NCBI GenBank assembly: GCA_033239005.1
Contig: BSQZ01000068.1
Location: forward strand, 1,666,001-1,730,000
Length of the DNA: 64,000 bases
Source of the DNA: Lamellibrachia satsuma
Lineage: Eukaryota; Annelida; Polychaeta; Sabellida; Siboglinidae
Reading direction: 5' to 3'
A program made the translations under genes and the position numbers. Positions 1 to 10,799 of this stretch are shown here, in pieces; position 1 is the first letter of the stretch; every line of letters begins with the position of its first letter. Below the pieces are notes generated by a model. That model was not told the origin of the DNA and searched no databases. It worked only from the letters and a program-made list of their open reading frames with translations.

Positions 1-905
1 GTTCCGCATTCATGTCAGGCACTATTGCTGGAAGGCGAGCCCTAAAACCTGCATGATGGAGGCGGCGGCGGCGGCGGCGGCGGCGCACTGTCTGCGCGCT
101 GATACATTGGTGTCCAGGCTGTCTGACCTCGTCTTGTATGGTGGTAGCAGTCACGTAACGTCGCCTGGCTGCTATAGTCTTGATATGCCGGTCAGTGGCA
201 GTAGTTGTTACATGAGGTCTGCCAGATCTTGGCCTGTTGCACACGTTATCGGTGTCCTGGTACTGCCTTTGCAGTTTTGGTGTACATGAGCCTGCAATTG
301 TCCAATTGCCCTACCACGCTCTAAACTGGACAGACGTGGCATGATTTTTATCACACAGATTATTCCAGAGCAATGTCTCCCTGACCAGTACTGATGAATG
401 ACATTATGAACCATTGTGTAACTTTGTGCACATATGTTCATGTTTCGCATGAGTAATCCCATTCAATTGCATTATATTACTTGCATCACATAATATTTTT
501 ATATAATATATCGCTTCTTAAATTTTCTGTCCACGCATAGTGCCCACGAGTGATAGTTAGAACGTGGACTTGTCATTGTTTACATTATATTATTTACATC
601 ACATTATATTTTTATTTAATATATCGCCTGCTAGTCATTCTGTCTGACACAGAGCCGGTAACTCCACATCGCTGTCAGCCACTATGTTTTTGTAAGATGC
701 TTTTTTGTGCATCCACATATAATGTTCCTAAAATAGCACAGTATCGTCCATTGAAGTCCACAAACAAATACATATATTACAATGATATACACTCACCTAT
801 CACACTCTTATATACAAAAGGCAAACCTCCTCATGTGTTACAGGTATTACAGTTCACGCCTATGCACATACATATAATTAACAGACCTTTAAAGATATTG
901 ATTTA
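1..905. other. Intergenic sequence, no recognisable gene
   Basis: No ORF here resembles a protein I know. Positions 61-84 are eight GGC triplets, a short microsatellite. An AT-rich segment at 469-520 recurs with modest divergence at 582-633, a direct repeat about 113 bp apart. The stretch 650-905 may be a decayed 5' part of the LINE that follows, but nothing in it proves this. Confidence 0.5.
469..633. repeat. Two-copy direct repeat, about 113 bp period
   Basis: The 52-bp segment at 469-520 and that at 582-633 both run from an ATTATATTA stretch through CATCACA to ATATATCGC, with about seven differences. This is an old small tandem duplication of AT-rich sequence. No function is apparent. Confidence 0.6.
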
Positions 906-1677
906 ACGATGGAACTTTCAGATCATTCTATTCTTTCACATTTGGGTGGGCTTGAAAACAACAGCTTAATCAGCATTCTTGAGATTAATAATAATGAACA
1001 ACAAGTAATAAAACACTCATCGTATTATGATCTTGATAAATTTAAGAACTTAGTGAATAAAAAAGAAAATTGTCTCCATATTAAGTTTAAATATACAATC
1101 TATGCTAAATTTGATGAATTGGAAGCAGTCATTGAAGAACTACACAATCTAGAGTATAAATTCAATGTCATATGTCTACAGGAATGCTGGATATCCAATC
1201 AGACTTATTCTCTCAATATACAATTACCGGGATATGATAATTCAGGGTAAGAGCAGCAGTGACAGAGGAGGGTTAATAATATATGTTGATAAAAAATTCC
1301 AATATGAAGTATACTTAAATTTAAATATGTATGAACATTGGAAGGGACAAATAATATATCTAAAAGGGGGAGGGTTACCCAAACCAATAATTATTGGCAA
1401 TATATACAGACCACCAAGAATGATAAGAGAACAAATTAAACAATTTATTAATGAATTCACCTCACTCATACTGTCCCTTGAAAAGTTGAATAGAAATATT
1501 AATATAACCGGGGACTACAACTTAAATCTACTCAAAATTAACGAAAATGGAATGTGTAGTGAATTCTTTGACTTGCTGACATCCCACAGCCTGTTTCCTC
1601 AAATTACCCTTCCAACTAGGTTTTCTCACACAAGTAGTCCAGCAGCTGAGGGGGTAACCCCTTTTTGCCTGATATAG
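906..1677 (+). pseudogene. LINE endonuclease domain fragment (non-LTR retrotransposon)
   Basis: This is a remnant of the apurinic-type endonuclease that nicks target DNA for non-LTR retrotransposons. The first frame (909-1250) carries a KFDELEAVIEEL segment and then VICLQECW, which matches the family's LQE(T/S)W motif with the catalytic Glu. The reading then moves to a second frame (about 1248-1677) with GGLIIYVDK, GNIYRPPR and ITGDYNLNLL, matching the conserved Y-R-P and GD(F/Y)N motifs. One frameshift near 1245 breaks the ORF. The match stops after FSHTSSP, just where the family normally has its I-D-N/H and SDH motifs, so the last catalytic part and the reverse transcriptase are missing. 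The N-terminal 60 residues are not recognisable. It looks like a dead, 3'-truncated copy of a different family from the CR1-like copy at 1.8 kb. Confidence 0.8.
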
Positions 1678-1789
1678 TTTTTTCTTTGTTGATTATTCAT
1701 CTTTAGCATGTATATAATGACATCCGTGGGGTGTGGAGTTCTCACCTTAGAGCATTAAAAAAAAATCCTAAATGGCCACCCAAATATCA

Positions 1790-2551
1790 ACTTTAGATTT
1801 AACAAGATTTAACAAGATTTGCCATCCAAGCCAAAGGCCCGGATGGCAAGTGGACAAGGAAGCCATTGACTTATCGAGAGTCCAACAATGTTCATCTACT
1901 TATAACCCGCCCTCCTGAGATATGTGTCAACCTTGTTTTTAAACATATTCACGCTGCTAGCAGTTACACAATCTGTAGATAATTTGTTCCATTTATTTAT
2001 TGTCCTCTGTGAGAATGAGTGCTTCCTGATGTCCAATCTACATTGATCCTTTACTAATTTTACCTCATGTCCTCTAGTTCAGGTATCCTTCTTAAGTGAG
2101 AAAAACATATTTCTATCAATATTTTCATACTCATTCAATATCTTAAAAACTTCAATCTGATCTCCTCTTAACCTCCTTGTCTCTAGAGTTGTTAAACCAC
2201 AGTCTTTCAGGCGTTCTTCATAACTAAGGTCTCTCAGTTCTGGAATCATTTTAGTTGCTCTCCTTTGTATGCGTTCAAGCGTATCTATATCCTTCTTACG
2301 ATATGGTCTCCATGCTTGTATACAGTATTCTAAATGAGGTCTAACTATTGCTTTATAAAGAGGTATAATTAACTTTTTTCCCTTGTATGTTATGTTTCTT
2401 CTAATCAATCCAAGAATTTGATTACCCTTTGAAGCTGCAATACCACACTGCTCTGAAACTTTCATATTAGCGCTTATTGTAACTCCTAAGTCCTTTTCTT
2501 TTACAGTAGTACCCAGAACAGTATCTCCCATTTTATAGTTTACATTTATCT
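1790..2551 (-). pseudogene. 5'-truncated CR1/jockey-like LINE, 3' end of ORF2
   Basis: On the minus strand this encodes the C-terminal part of a LINE reverse transcriptase. It has the same protein as the copy at 56.5-59.4 kb, with only a few differences across about 150 residues (for example RPHLEYCIQAWRPYRKKD). Homology begins at 2551 inside the thumb region; the Met offered at 2576 belongs to flanking DNA. A stop codon follows SLKKDT near 2080, but the frame goes on to the normal end of the family (YLRRAGYK) near 1907. The 3' terminus at 1790-1815 is a short tandem repeat, AAATCTTGTT read on the minus strand, as is usual for CR1-type tails. This is a dead 5'-truncated insertion of a recently active family. 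Confidence 0.9.
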
Positions 2552-2833
2552 TCGCAACCAGACAAGATACAGACATGATTGAAATGTTATTTTATATGTT
2601 TCTAGACATGAGGAATTCGATTCCACCATAATTTATATGAAAAAAATTTAAGAAAACAATATTGAGACCATAAGTATGCCAATTGTTGCTGACTATGCGA
2701 AAAAAAGACTATATTTTAAGTTCCGCGAGCAAAAAACATAAGAAACATGAAAAAATTAAAATTTTCCAAGTGTTATCATATGAGGAGAATTACATAAGAT
2801 CAGCATTTCGTGAAATTCTTACCTTTCTATGCA
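2552..2833. other. AT-rich spacer
   Basis: The sequence is AT-rich with poly-A runs (around 2640-2760). I see no gene or repeat match in it. Confidence 0.4.
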
Positions 2834-3060
2834 TCAGTCCTCTTCATCTTCATCATGTAGGACGTACTTGCCACTCTCATTTTGGCAGACCTGTCCACCC
2901 TGGCATGCGCAAAATGGTGTGCATGCCATGTCAGAGCTGTTGCAGCTGCATTTGTTCATGCTACATGCCATTTCACTCCGACATGAGCACTTGATCAGCT
3001 TTAGCAACCCAGTTGGGGCTAACAAGGCGTCTGGGGGACAGTAGTTGGACTTAGCGCAGT
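2834..3060 (-). pseudogene. Cysteine-rich segment, possible displaced C-terminus of the neighbouring gene family
   Basis: The minus strand reads LLKLIKCSCRSEMACSMNKC and then CSCNSSDMACTPFCACQGG, followed by an acidic tail (HDEDEED). About ten Cys in CxC and CxxxC spacing suggest a small metal-binding module. From general familiarity with invertebrate predicted proteins, similar modules of the form CxCK..C....CxC.....CT..CxC lie at the C-terminus of the uncharacterised family to which the ORF at 3120 belongs. Here the segment is on the opposite strand, head to head with that ORF. The open frame extends to 3127, but the part above 3060 overlaps the plus-strand ORF. It could instead be an exon of an unrelated gene. 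Confidence 0.4.
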
Positions 3061-3119
3061 ACTCCCCTCCTCCTCTGACCACAGATCCACTTGACCCAGA
3101 GCAACATCCAAATGGGCTG

Positions 3120-3824
3120 ATGAACATGGAGTCTTTTGAACGCAGTTGGCCTGGTGGATTTCATGATTCAATACCAAAAATTGTGACCACCATGGCTTTA
3201 TCCAGGAAACACGTTAAAGTCGGAGATGGTAAAGTGTTTGACATGGAAACCATCTATGCAAGAGCCATGGGCTTGCAGTCTAGCGCACGCGATCTTGACA
3301 TGACTAGGCTAATGGGCCATGAACTATCACCTATCCCTATGTCTATGTTCGATGAAAATGGAAATATGAGGGATGCCAAAACGAAATCCAATCTCAAGAA
3401 TGCACTTAAGGTGGAAGTGTCAAGATGGCTGGCTGAACAAGATGTGCAGGCAACGTTCCTCGATGGGTGTGCTGTCCTCTGGGTAGTGCCTTGGCCAACA
3501 TCTAGCACTGCATACGATTACCTTGTCCGGATCCGCAGTTACCTACACGGTCACTTGGCGAAAAGTGACGTCTATCTGGTATTCGACAGATACATTGAGG
3601 GCAGTACTAAGGAGGCAACCCGACGCGGCAGGGACAAAGGAGCAAGCACAGCTCACCTGCCACCACAAAAAGTCATCCTAACCATCACCACAAAGAAAGA
3701 TCAGTTGATTGCTCTCATCATCGAGGATTTGGTTTCACACAAAGCTGACTTTCAAAAGACAGGACTGACAGTACTCCCACTAACAACGTTCCATCAATGT
3801 CAGTACTATCAGGAAGGAGCATGA
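3120..3824 (+). CDS. Uncharacterised invertebrate protein (FDEN / VLWVV / LVFDRY family), C-terminus replaced by satellite
   Basis: I know no function for this protein. The open frame has no stop from 3045, but 3045 is TTG, so ATG 3120 or 3126 is the first plausible start; an upstream exon is also possible. Recognisable blocks are SRKHVKVGDGKVFD, SPIPMSMFDENGNMRDAKTK, DGCAVLWVVPWP, KSDVYLVFDRY and LPPQKVILTITTKKDQLIAL. Together they match a family often predicted in corals, molluscs and fish as uncharacterised proteins, often in several copies and so possibly tied to a mobile element. About 210 residues fit the family. From about 3750 the frame enters the first unit of the 72-bp minisatellite, so the last 20-25 residues (TVLPLTTFHQCQY) are satellite and the protein is probably truncated. 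No signal peptide or membrane segment is visible. Confidence 0.6.
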   Translation: MNMESFERSWPGGFHDSIPKIVTTMALSRKHVKVGDGKVFDMETIYARAMGLQSSARDLDMTRLMGHELSPIPMSMFDENGNMRDAKTKSNLKNALKVEVSRWLAEQDVQATFLDGCAVLWVVPWPTSSTAYDYLVRIRSYLHGHLAKSDVYLVFDRYIEGSTKEATRRGRDKGASTAHLPPQKVILTITTKKDQLIALIIEDLVSHKADFQKTGLTVLPLTTFHQCQYYQEGA

Positions 3825-4385
3825 CAGACAGGACCGACATTACTCCCACTAACAACGTTCCACTAATGTCAGTACAATCAGGAAGAACGAACATGACAGA
3901 CAGGACTGACATTACTCCCACTAACAACGTTCTACCAATGTCAATACAATCAGGAAGAAGGAGCATGACAGACAGGACCGACATTACTCCCACTAACAAT
4001 GTTCCACCAATGTCAGTACAATCAGGAAGAAGGAGCATGACAGACAGGACCGACAGTACTCCCACTAACAACGTTCCACCAATGTCAGTACAATCAGGAA
4101 GAAGGAGCATGACAGACAGGACCGACAGTACTCCCACTAACAACGTTCGACCAATGTCAGTACAATCAGGAAGAAGGAGCATGACAGACAGGACCGACAT
4201 TACTCCCACTAACAACGTTCCACCAATGTCAGTACAATCAGGAAGAAGGAGCATGACAGACAGGACCGACAGTACTCCCACTAACAACATTCCACCAATG
4301 TCAGTACAATCAGGAAGAAGGAGCATGACAGACAGGACCGATAGTACACTCCCACTAACAAAATTCCACCAATGTCAGTACACCG
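3752..4385. repeat. 72-bp minisatellite, block 1 (about 8-9 units)
   Basis: Tandem 72-bp units run from GACAGGACYGACAKTACTCC to AGGAAGAAGGAGCATGACA. Unit variants differ at a few positions (ATT/AGT, GTT/ATT). Because 72 is a multiple of three, frames stay open on both strands, giving ORFs of about 200 residues (24-residue unit MTDRTDSTPTNNVPPMSVQS plus GRRS). These look like by-products of repetition and not genes. The first unit overlaps the end of the upstream ORF. Confidence 0.95.
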
Positions 4386-4585
4386 TGCTGACATGAAGTG
4401 AGAAAGGGCCTCACTGCCCATGAATAATTTGTTATGGAGGTGCATCATATTCTTGTCAAGACAAGGAGAACATTCTTCACAGGACATCACATGAAGAAAA
4501 ATTGGACAGGAAGGTTATTAAGATGTTGCAGCAGCTCACTGGACAATACAGCGAGTGAAGGCCAGTCGTCTGCAGTTAGAAGTGA
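4376..4585. repeat. Spacer of the 72-bp satellite, copy 1
   Basis: This sequence of about 205 bp, from GTCAGTACACCGTGCTGACA to GCAGTTAGAAGTGAATGA, recurs almost unchanged at 5070-5277. The higher-order unit (72-bp array plus spacer) is therefore repeated with a period of about 694 bp. No ORF is convincing. Confidence 0.9.
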
Positions 4586-5070
4586 ATGACAGGACCGACA
4601 TTACTCCCACTAACAATGTTCCACCAATGTCAATACAATCAGGAAGAAGGAGCATGACAGACAGGACCGACATTACTCCCACTAACAATGTTCCACCAAT
4701 GTCAGTACAATCAGGAAGAAGGAGCATGACAGACAGGACCGACAGTACTCCCACTAACAACGTTCCACCAATGTCAGTACAATCAGGAAGAAGGAGCATG
4801 ACAGACAGGACCGACAGTACTCCCACTAACAACATTCCACCAGTGTCAGTACAATCAGGAAGAAGGAGCATGACAGACAGGACCGACAGTACTCCCACTA
4901 ACAACGTTCCACCAATGTCAGTACAATCAAGAAGAAGGAGCATGACAGACAGGACCGACAGTACTCCCACTAACAACATTCCACCAATGTCAATACAATC
5001 ATGAAGAAGGAGCATGACAGACAGGACCGACAGTACACTCCCACTAACAAAATTCCACCAATGTCAGTAC
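4586..5070. repeat. 72-bp minisatellite, block 2 (about 6-7 units)
   Basis: Same 72-bp unit as block 1, in the same orientation, again ending in a variant with an inserted ACTC dinucleotide-like change before the spacer (around 5030). The matching end variants of the two blocks show that block plus spacer was duplicated as a whole. Confidence 0.93.
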
Positions 5071-5277
5071 ACCATGCTGACATGAAGTGAGAAAGGGCCT
5101 CACTGCCCATGAATAATTTGTTATGGAGGTGCATCATATTCTTGTCAAGACAAGGAGAACATTCTTCACAGGACATCACATGAAGAAAAATTGGACAGGA
5201 AGGTTACTAAGATGTTGCAGCAGCTCACTGGACAATACAGCGAGTGAAGGCCAGTCGTCTGCAGTTAGAAGTGAATA
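5070..5277. repeat. Spacer of the 72-bp satellite, copy 2
   Basis: Near-identical to 4376-4585; I noted only a few substitutions (for example CACCATGCTG against CACCGTGCTG). It ends with GTGAATAAG, where copy 1 leads back into the 72-bp array. Confidence 0.9.
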
Positions 5278-6170
5278 AGTTGCATGATGAATATACCAAA
5301 TAACTCTACATTCCTCCCATACAAGAATTGTGTGGTGAAAGGTAGTAAGAAGAATGAATTAAATATATTTTGACTATCGTCGATACCTGTCTGTTTAATT
5401 CGATGAGGAAAATCCAGATATAAAATATATATCTCCTTCTTCTGTCAGGTAAGATCAAAGCATGTTGCTCTGGCCAGCAATGTTTGTAACCATACAGGTG
5501 GACATTACGGAAACGTATGTCTGCTGCATTAATGAGTACACGCAAAATGCCTACTTCAACTGCCAACACTCCAGCACCAAATGGTGGTGCACTGGGGGGA
5601 TGCGGTTACCCATTAGCTGCAACAAAAGTCCTACATGGCTGTGTCAGATGACAATGGTCGCAACAGCACATCTCTGTACGCCTTCCTTATGGCTGTGTTG
5701 CCCCTTGATTCCATGTTTGTATAGGGTTACGTGGCTCAACATGTTTTAAGTAGTTTTCGTGGACATGTTCAACTTTATGATGAAGGATAATGATATAGCC
5801 TAATTAAAGATATGTTGTGTGTTCATCGTCACCAATGTGAGTAATTTGTTTAGCTCATATTTTGCCAAATTCCAATCCCAGGACATGTACAGCAGATGCT
5901 GCAAAGATTACTTATCAAAGTTAATGATTATGTGTGATATAAAATTCACAACATTTTATGAAAGATCTGCAGTAGTTGAAAGAAGGCCTATCTAAGAAAA
6001 AAGCAGTGCAGACAATATGACCAAAGTAACAATGACAGAATGAACAAAGTTTTCAAGTCATGTGTCATGTACCTTTTGTTTCTGAATTATTGACATTTCT
6101 AAATTAAAAAACAATTAAAAAGCACCATATATCTTGGGCCAGCCCGTTCATATGCATGTAGATACATGCA
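5278..6170. other. Spacer, no recognisable gene
   Basis: An open frame at 5462-5749 (95 codons, plus strand) shows no known motif and has unremarkable composition. The rest is AT-rich. Confidence 0.4.
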
Positions 6171-6299
6171 ATCATAAAATAATAAATATAATAGTTAAAA
6201 AATATAAATATTAAAAATACAGTATTCGATTAAGATTAATATACATAATAAATAAATAATTGTAGAGAATAAATAAGTAACTAAAATGCATGTTCATAA

Positions 6300-6790
6300 A
6301 AAGTGTCCTCATTCACAATTATTCCTCATTGAAAATATGCACACCTAAATAAAAACGTTTTCAATATCTTCTTCAATTTACTCGTATCTGCTTGTCTTAT
6401 GTAATCTGGCAAAGCATTCCACAATGTTGGTCAGGACACCGAGAAAGCACGTCTGCTGTAGACCTCCAGTTTGTAGCGCGGCACTACCAGCAGACATAGA
6501 TCAGCAAATCGGAGGTGCATACGGGGTCAGTAGGTCAGACGTATAACCTGGTGCAAGGCCATGCAATACGGAGAAAACAAAGACCAGTAGTACTGGATCC
6601 TCCAGTGAACGAAAGCTAATGTAATTCAATCAGCACAGGTATTATGTGCTGGCGCTTTCGCTGTCACATGATTAACCTTGCTGCTGAATTCTGCACCATC
6701 TGTTGCTTGGTCATAAGAGCCTCAGTAATGCCGTACAACACTGCATTGCTTGTAGTCCAGTCACGATGTCACTGGGGGGCGTGAACTAGT
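6300..6790 (-). pseudogene. 3' end of an L2-like LINE
   Basis: Read on the minus strand in several broken frames, this region matches the C-terminal tail of L2/CR1-type reverse transcriptases. From 6790 downward it gives an NAVLYGITEALM segment (family LDYCNSLLYGLP), a KLEVYSRRAFSVS segment, then LWNALPDYIRQADTSKLKKI and LKTFLF near 6345-6425. The last two are the typical RAFS.AAP.LWN.LP and FK..LKT.LF ends. Frameshifts and stops are frequent, so this is an old, 5'-truncated copy. AT-rich sequence at 6170-6300 is probably its decayed 3' tail. Confidence 0.75.
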
Positions 6791-8405
6791 TCAAATACCA
6801 GATGTGATGCATTGTAAGGGAAATAAGTTTACCTAAAATAAATATTAATGTAATGAGGTATGTATGTAACTTAGCTCATGCAGTGATGCACAAAATGGTA
6901 GTTTTATTTTAGTTAGTTCCTGGGCAAAAAGTTAGTTACTATTCCATTATATCACACATGCAATTGAATAACCTTCATGCATTTTATTCTAACAAGGCAT
7001 GCCTACCTTTCAACATTAATTTTTTTTCTTTAAACATAAGTGAATTGATATCATAATATTACATAAAGGAGCCAACATTTCCTCTTGAAGGTGCATATTG
7101 ATTTGCTGATTAATGCGAATTGTCAGCCTGCCCAGTTGAATTCAAAACTGTACTGCATGATTTTTTAGTATACTATTTCGTTTTACTGTAGCATCCATAT
7201 ACCCAGTTGCTATTACATGAACAGAGCCGAACCAAGATATAACGTCGTTGATATGGACAAAAGAGGTCAGGAACTATTTTTAAAGTGAGAAATGTTTGTT
7301 TAGATGAATACAACATTATCTAGATGATTACTCGAAAATTAATGTTTTGAGGTATTAATCTTAAAATGTGGTCCATTACAGAGTCGAAACAAATCAAAGG
7401 GACAGGCAGTCTGTCAATTTCAAAATTATTTATTGTGTGTGTGATGATACACACAAATACATCAATATTACATTTGGTTAAGTTATTATGATGTGATACG
7501 TGATAATAGTGTAAACGTTTTTTCTTAAGGAGTCCACTGTTTAACATCTTTAACACGACAATAACAGTTGTGGGACATAGCATTTTACCATAATGTTCCA
7601 TTGCAAACGTACTTAATTTTGTTCATTATGCTCTTAAATTTCAACACACGTCATGCAGAAATGATGTCACATATTATCCTCTCCTCTAATGAAATTATAC
7701 ATGTATATAAAACAGCATTTTGCGAACAGTGAGGCTTAATCCATTGGAAGACATCAGAATTGTAGCTGAATTACTTGAAGGTGTGCTTTATTACTTTGTC
7801 GTATGATTTCTGGGCCTGCCAACCTGACCTTTTGCCCTTGCTATTGAATGTGGATGAGATTTTAAAACCTGTTAGTGCATGGAATACTGGCAGAGCTGAC
7901 ATACACTTTCCAAAGCGTACACAGGTCAGATGGCATTCATGCTGTAGAAACAACTATTTTCTCAGCCAACGCTGACAAACATTTTTGTCCACATTTGGCA
8001 TGCTTTGAAACAAGGTGCAATGGTAGCCCCAGTCATCACTGTAGACACCAGTGTGGTGCTCATCCTAGCTGGAAAGTTTATTGACATCACCTTGCTCAAA
8101 GGTGGGTGGCGTTCCCAGACAACTTTGTTTGGACGGAGTTGGAAAATGTTTGGAGATCCATTTGGATGACATTTTCAGAAGTGTCCAAAACATGGGTATA
8201 AATAACTATTGTGTAAAAAAAATCATGAAATTGTAAATGTTCAAAAACCATTCTGGAATTAACCATGCACTCTTCAAGTGCAAATGTGATAAATATAATT
8301 GTATTGATATGTTGACTTTCCTTACCTCAGTAGCTGCTCCAAATCAGTGACATTGCTTGTATTGTGATAATATTATGTAGCACAACTCATGTGTGCATAC
8401 GTATT
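6791..8405. other. AT-rich spacer, no recognisable gene
   Basis: Short open frames (up to 93 codons at 7320-7601, minus) lack known motifs. The segment 7700-8110 is less AT-rich and could be decayed coding sequence, but I cannot identify it. Confidence 0.4.
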
Positions 8406-8600
8406 GAATTTACAGCCTAACATGGACTTATCCTAGCTCAGTCGCTTCACAAAGTGCAATACACTTGGGCTGTACCAAAGTCGCTTGCCAAAAAAAAAAT
8501 AAACAAACATTGACCTATCCCTGCACGGTCCCACCACCCCTACTGATCTCCCTGCTGGTAATCCGAGATGCACCCTCTTCTTACTTGGCACCTACAGCTT
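8406..8600 (+). repeat. DIRS left terminal region (A and B segments)
   Basis: Segment A (8406-8457, beginning GAATTTACAGCCTAACATGG) pairs with the internal complementary region at 15339-15390. Segment B (8483-8589), which includes AAACAAACATTGACCTATCC, is an inverted repeat of 15513-15622 at roughly 80% identity with one gap. Confidence 0.88.
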
Positions 8601-8689
8601 TTTAGTCTCACCCTAAATTTGCTCCATTATTTAATTTTTAATAACTATTTTTTTAATAACTATTTTTTTGATAGTTATCGATTATAAGT

Positions 8690-9857
8690 TTTGTATGCGA
8701 CAGTCATGACAGATGACTTTGGGAAGACACACCATGGGCGGAAATGCCTGGACTGCACCAGGGTGATGTGCAACAACTACATGTCGGCACGGAAGTCGAT
8801 AAGTGCACTTTGTTCTGAGTGGACTGGACTGGCATCATCAGTGGTGTCGATTCCAGCAATGTCAACAGACTGACTGAGCTCAGCAAATGGTTCTCGCTTC
8901 TAGCTTGTCAAACGGCAGTTTTCACGGATTCTCTCTATGCCCATCTCCGGGAAGACAATCGGGATTAGGTGATGGCTGAGATTTTGCATCTACTCCACCA
9001 TCATCAGAACCCACAACCACCCGTTATATCTACCGGCTCCGTAGATTTACCTGGAACAGTCAGTGCCATTGTATTACCAGCATTGGCAATAGCTGGGGCC
9101 AGGTTTCGATGTCAGGCCCTTCGTCCCTCCATTCCCCCCGACGTCTTAACACCTATGGCTATGTCTAAAACCTGTGACGTAAGTAATGCCCCCATTATGG
9201 GTGCTTCTGGAGGCCCAGCTGTGACCTGTGCAATTGATGGAGCTGTCCGGACTAATGTCCCAACAGCTCGATCCCAGGCAGGGGGATCCGGGCACGTACC
9301 CAGCACTCCATGCGAATGGATCCCTGCTGAAAGACCGCTCCAGAGGTAAATTCCCCAGAATACCACGGTCGGTGCTGGGCTGGGACCGAAGCCAGTGCCA
9401 AAAATTACAACCGTCACCTGGTCGCTTACTTGCCAGAGCGTACGTCCGGAAACCCGAGACTTCCTGGCATTACTCAGTTTCAGCAGAAACCCAGACGACC
9501 ACCGGTTTTACCGGACCCAGTCGCCACGGAGTTAGCCGTTACCACGACCCGAGTTTTATGGAACACCAAACAACCAGCCCAACGAAGTGTTCCATGCCTA
9601 GGTTCCTATTTTCAGCGGCAATGACAAATAATTTTCGTAAAATCCACTGGGATTTACAACCCACTACAGTGGGTAGATCGCAACATTTTGCGACAGTCCC
9701 AGATTCTAAGGAGGCCGTTTACAACCCCTTAGAACTGCCGTCATCAACCGAAGATTCTCAGATGTTACACGCTCTCATGCAAGGGGGGCAGCACACTAAA
9801 AAAAATTGGGTGCGGAACAGCACTATTTCTGTGAAGATTGGTCTGGAGCAGCCCTGA
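8690..9857 (+). pseudogene. DIRS gag-like region, degenerate
   Basis: This is the position of the gag-like ORF1 in DIRS elements. The early part has a Cys motif (GRKCLDCTRVMC, near 8740). The next frames (8969-9349 and 9228-9857) are rich in Pro, Ser and Thr and overlap through a frameshift near 9350. No domain can be assigned from sequence alone; the call rests on position between the left terminus and the RT. The sequence is broken by stops near 8950 and 9857. Confidence 0.5.
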
Positions 9858-10007
9858 ATTGCTCAATCCAGGGCCTCATCGACCATGTGAGCATGTCACA
9901 GGATGAAAAGGAGAGTCTATGTACTGCTCATTCAGGTCCTCGTCACTTTTTGATGATCTCCTGACAAAGCTGCATTTGCAGGTGGTTGGCGGCAGAAAGA
10001 AAACGCC

Positions 10008-10690
10008 TTGTATCGTGCCTCTGCACCTTTTCCGGTGTCTAGGCACTCACGGCCTTCTCCAAGTTCTCGTTGGACGGTTCTGACAAGAACTGCCTTCCAA
10101 CAACAGCTTCCTATGCTTTCTCCCTCTTCATGTCTTTGGCCCTTTTTGCCCACCAGGTGTTTCCATCTACATTTCAGGGATTATCCTCCCAGTACATGTA
10201 CTCCTTCACCATTTGTGGACAGGGGCCCTCTTTTGAAGAGGGATGCACTCTCAGCCTTAGTCCAAGAAATGTGGGGAAACGAGGCGATTGAAATCTTCTG
10301 CTACGCATCTTCTCCCGGTTTTTGCAGTCATCTGTTCCTTGTTCCAAAGACGTCAGGAGGATGGAGGCCTGTTATTGACCTCTCACTCCTCAACACATTC
10401 TTGGAAATTCCCCATTTCAAGATGGAGACTGCAGAAAGCATATGGCATTCTCTACCTCAGGAAGCCTGGGTAACGTCCATCAACCTTATTGATGCCTTCC
10501 ACATTCCAACCCATTAGGGTTACCGAAAATTCCTTCGGTTCCAGACTTGTGATACCCTCTACCAATTCAGGTCCCCTCATTTGGCCTCTCTCCAACACCT
10601 TGGGTATTCACCAAGGTTTATGGTAGAGATCAAAGTTCTGGTTCATGGAATGGGCATCAATCTATGTCAATACCTGGATGACTGATATAC
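10008..10690 (+). pseudogene. DIRS reverse transcriptase, degenerate
   Basis: The frame at 10008-10517 has FCSHLFLVPKTSGGWRPVID, LSLLNTFLEIPHFKMET and WVTSINLIDAFH, which match the DIRS RT motifs (FLVPKKTG..RPVIDL, IPHFKME, TSIDL.DAY). A stop follows PTH at 10517. Beyond it, YRKFLRF, YQFRSPHLA and finally NLCQYLDD (near 10660-10680) continue the domain in shifted frames. YLDD corresponds to the catalytic YxDD box and is followed at once by a stop. The first catalytic Asp region reads LIDAF, so the key residues are largely recognisable, but several stops and frameshifts inactivate the enzyme. Confidence 0.88.
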
Positions 10691-10799
10691 TCGACATCTC
10701 GAGATCAGTGCCTCTGAGAAATTAGTTCCTCTGGGTCGCCTTCACACCTGCAAAGCCCAGCATTGTATCTCGCAACATTGGGATTTCAGTCCGTCAACA

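Noticed and set aside
53..289. ORF starting with a poly-Ala tract
   Set aside because: The Ala run is the GGC microsatellite at 61-84; the rest shows no motif.
3718..5015. ORFs of 150-200 codons on both strands with repeat MTDRTD..NNVPP
   Set aside because: By-products of the 72-bp tandem repeat, open on both strands alike, without sign of selection.
5462..5749. Cysteine-rich 95-codon ORF
   Set aside because: No family likeness, no splice or regulatory context, and composition fits chance.
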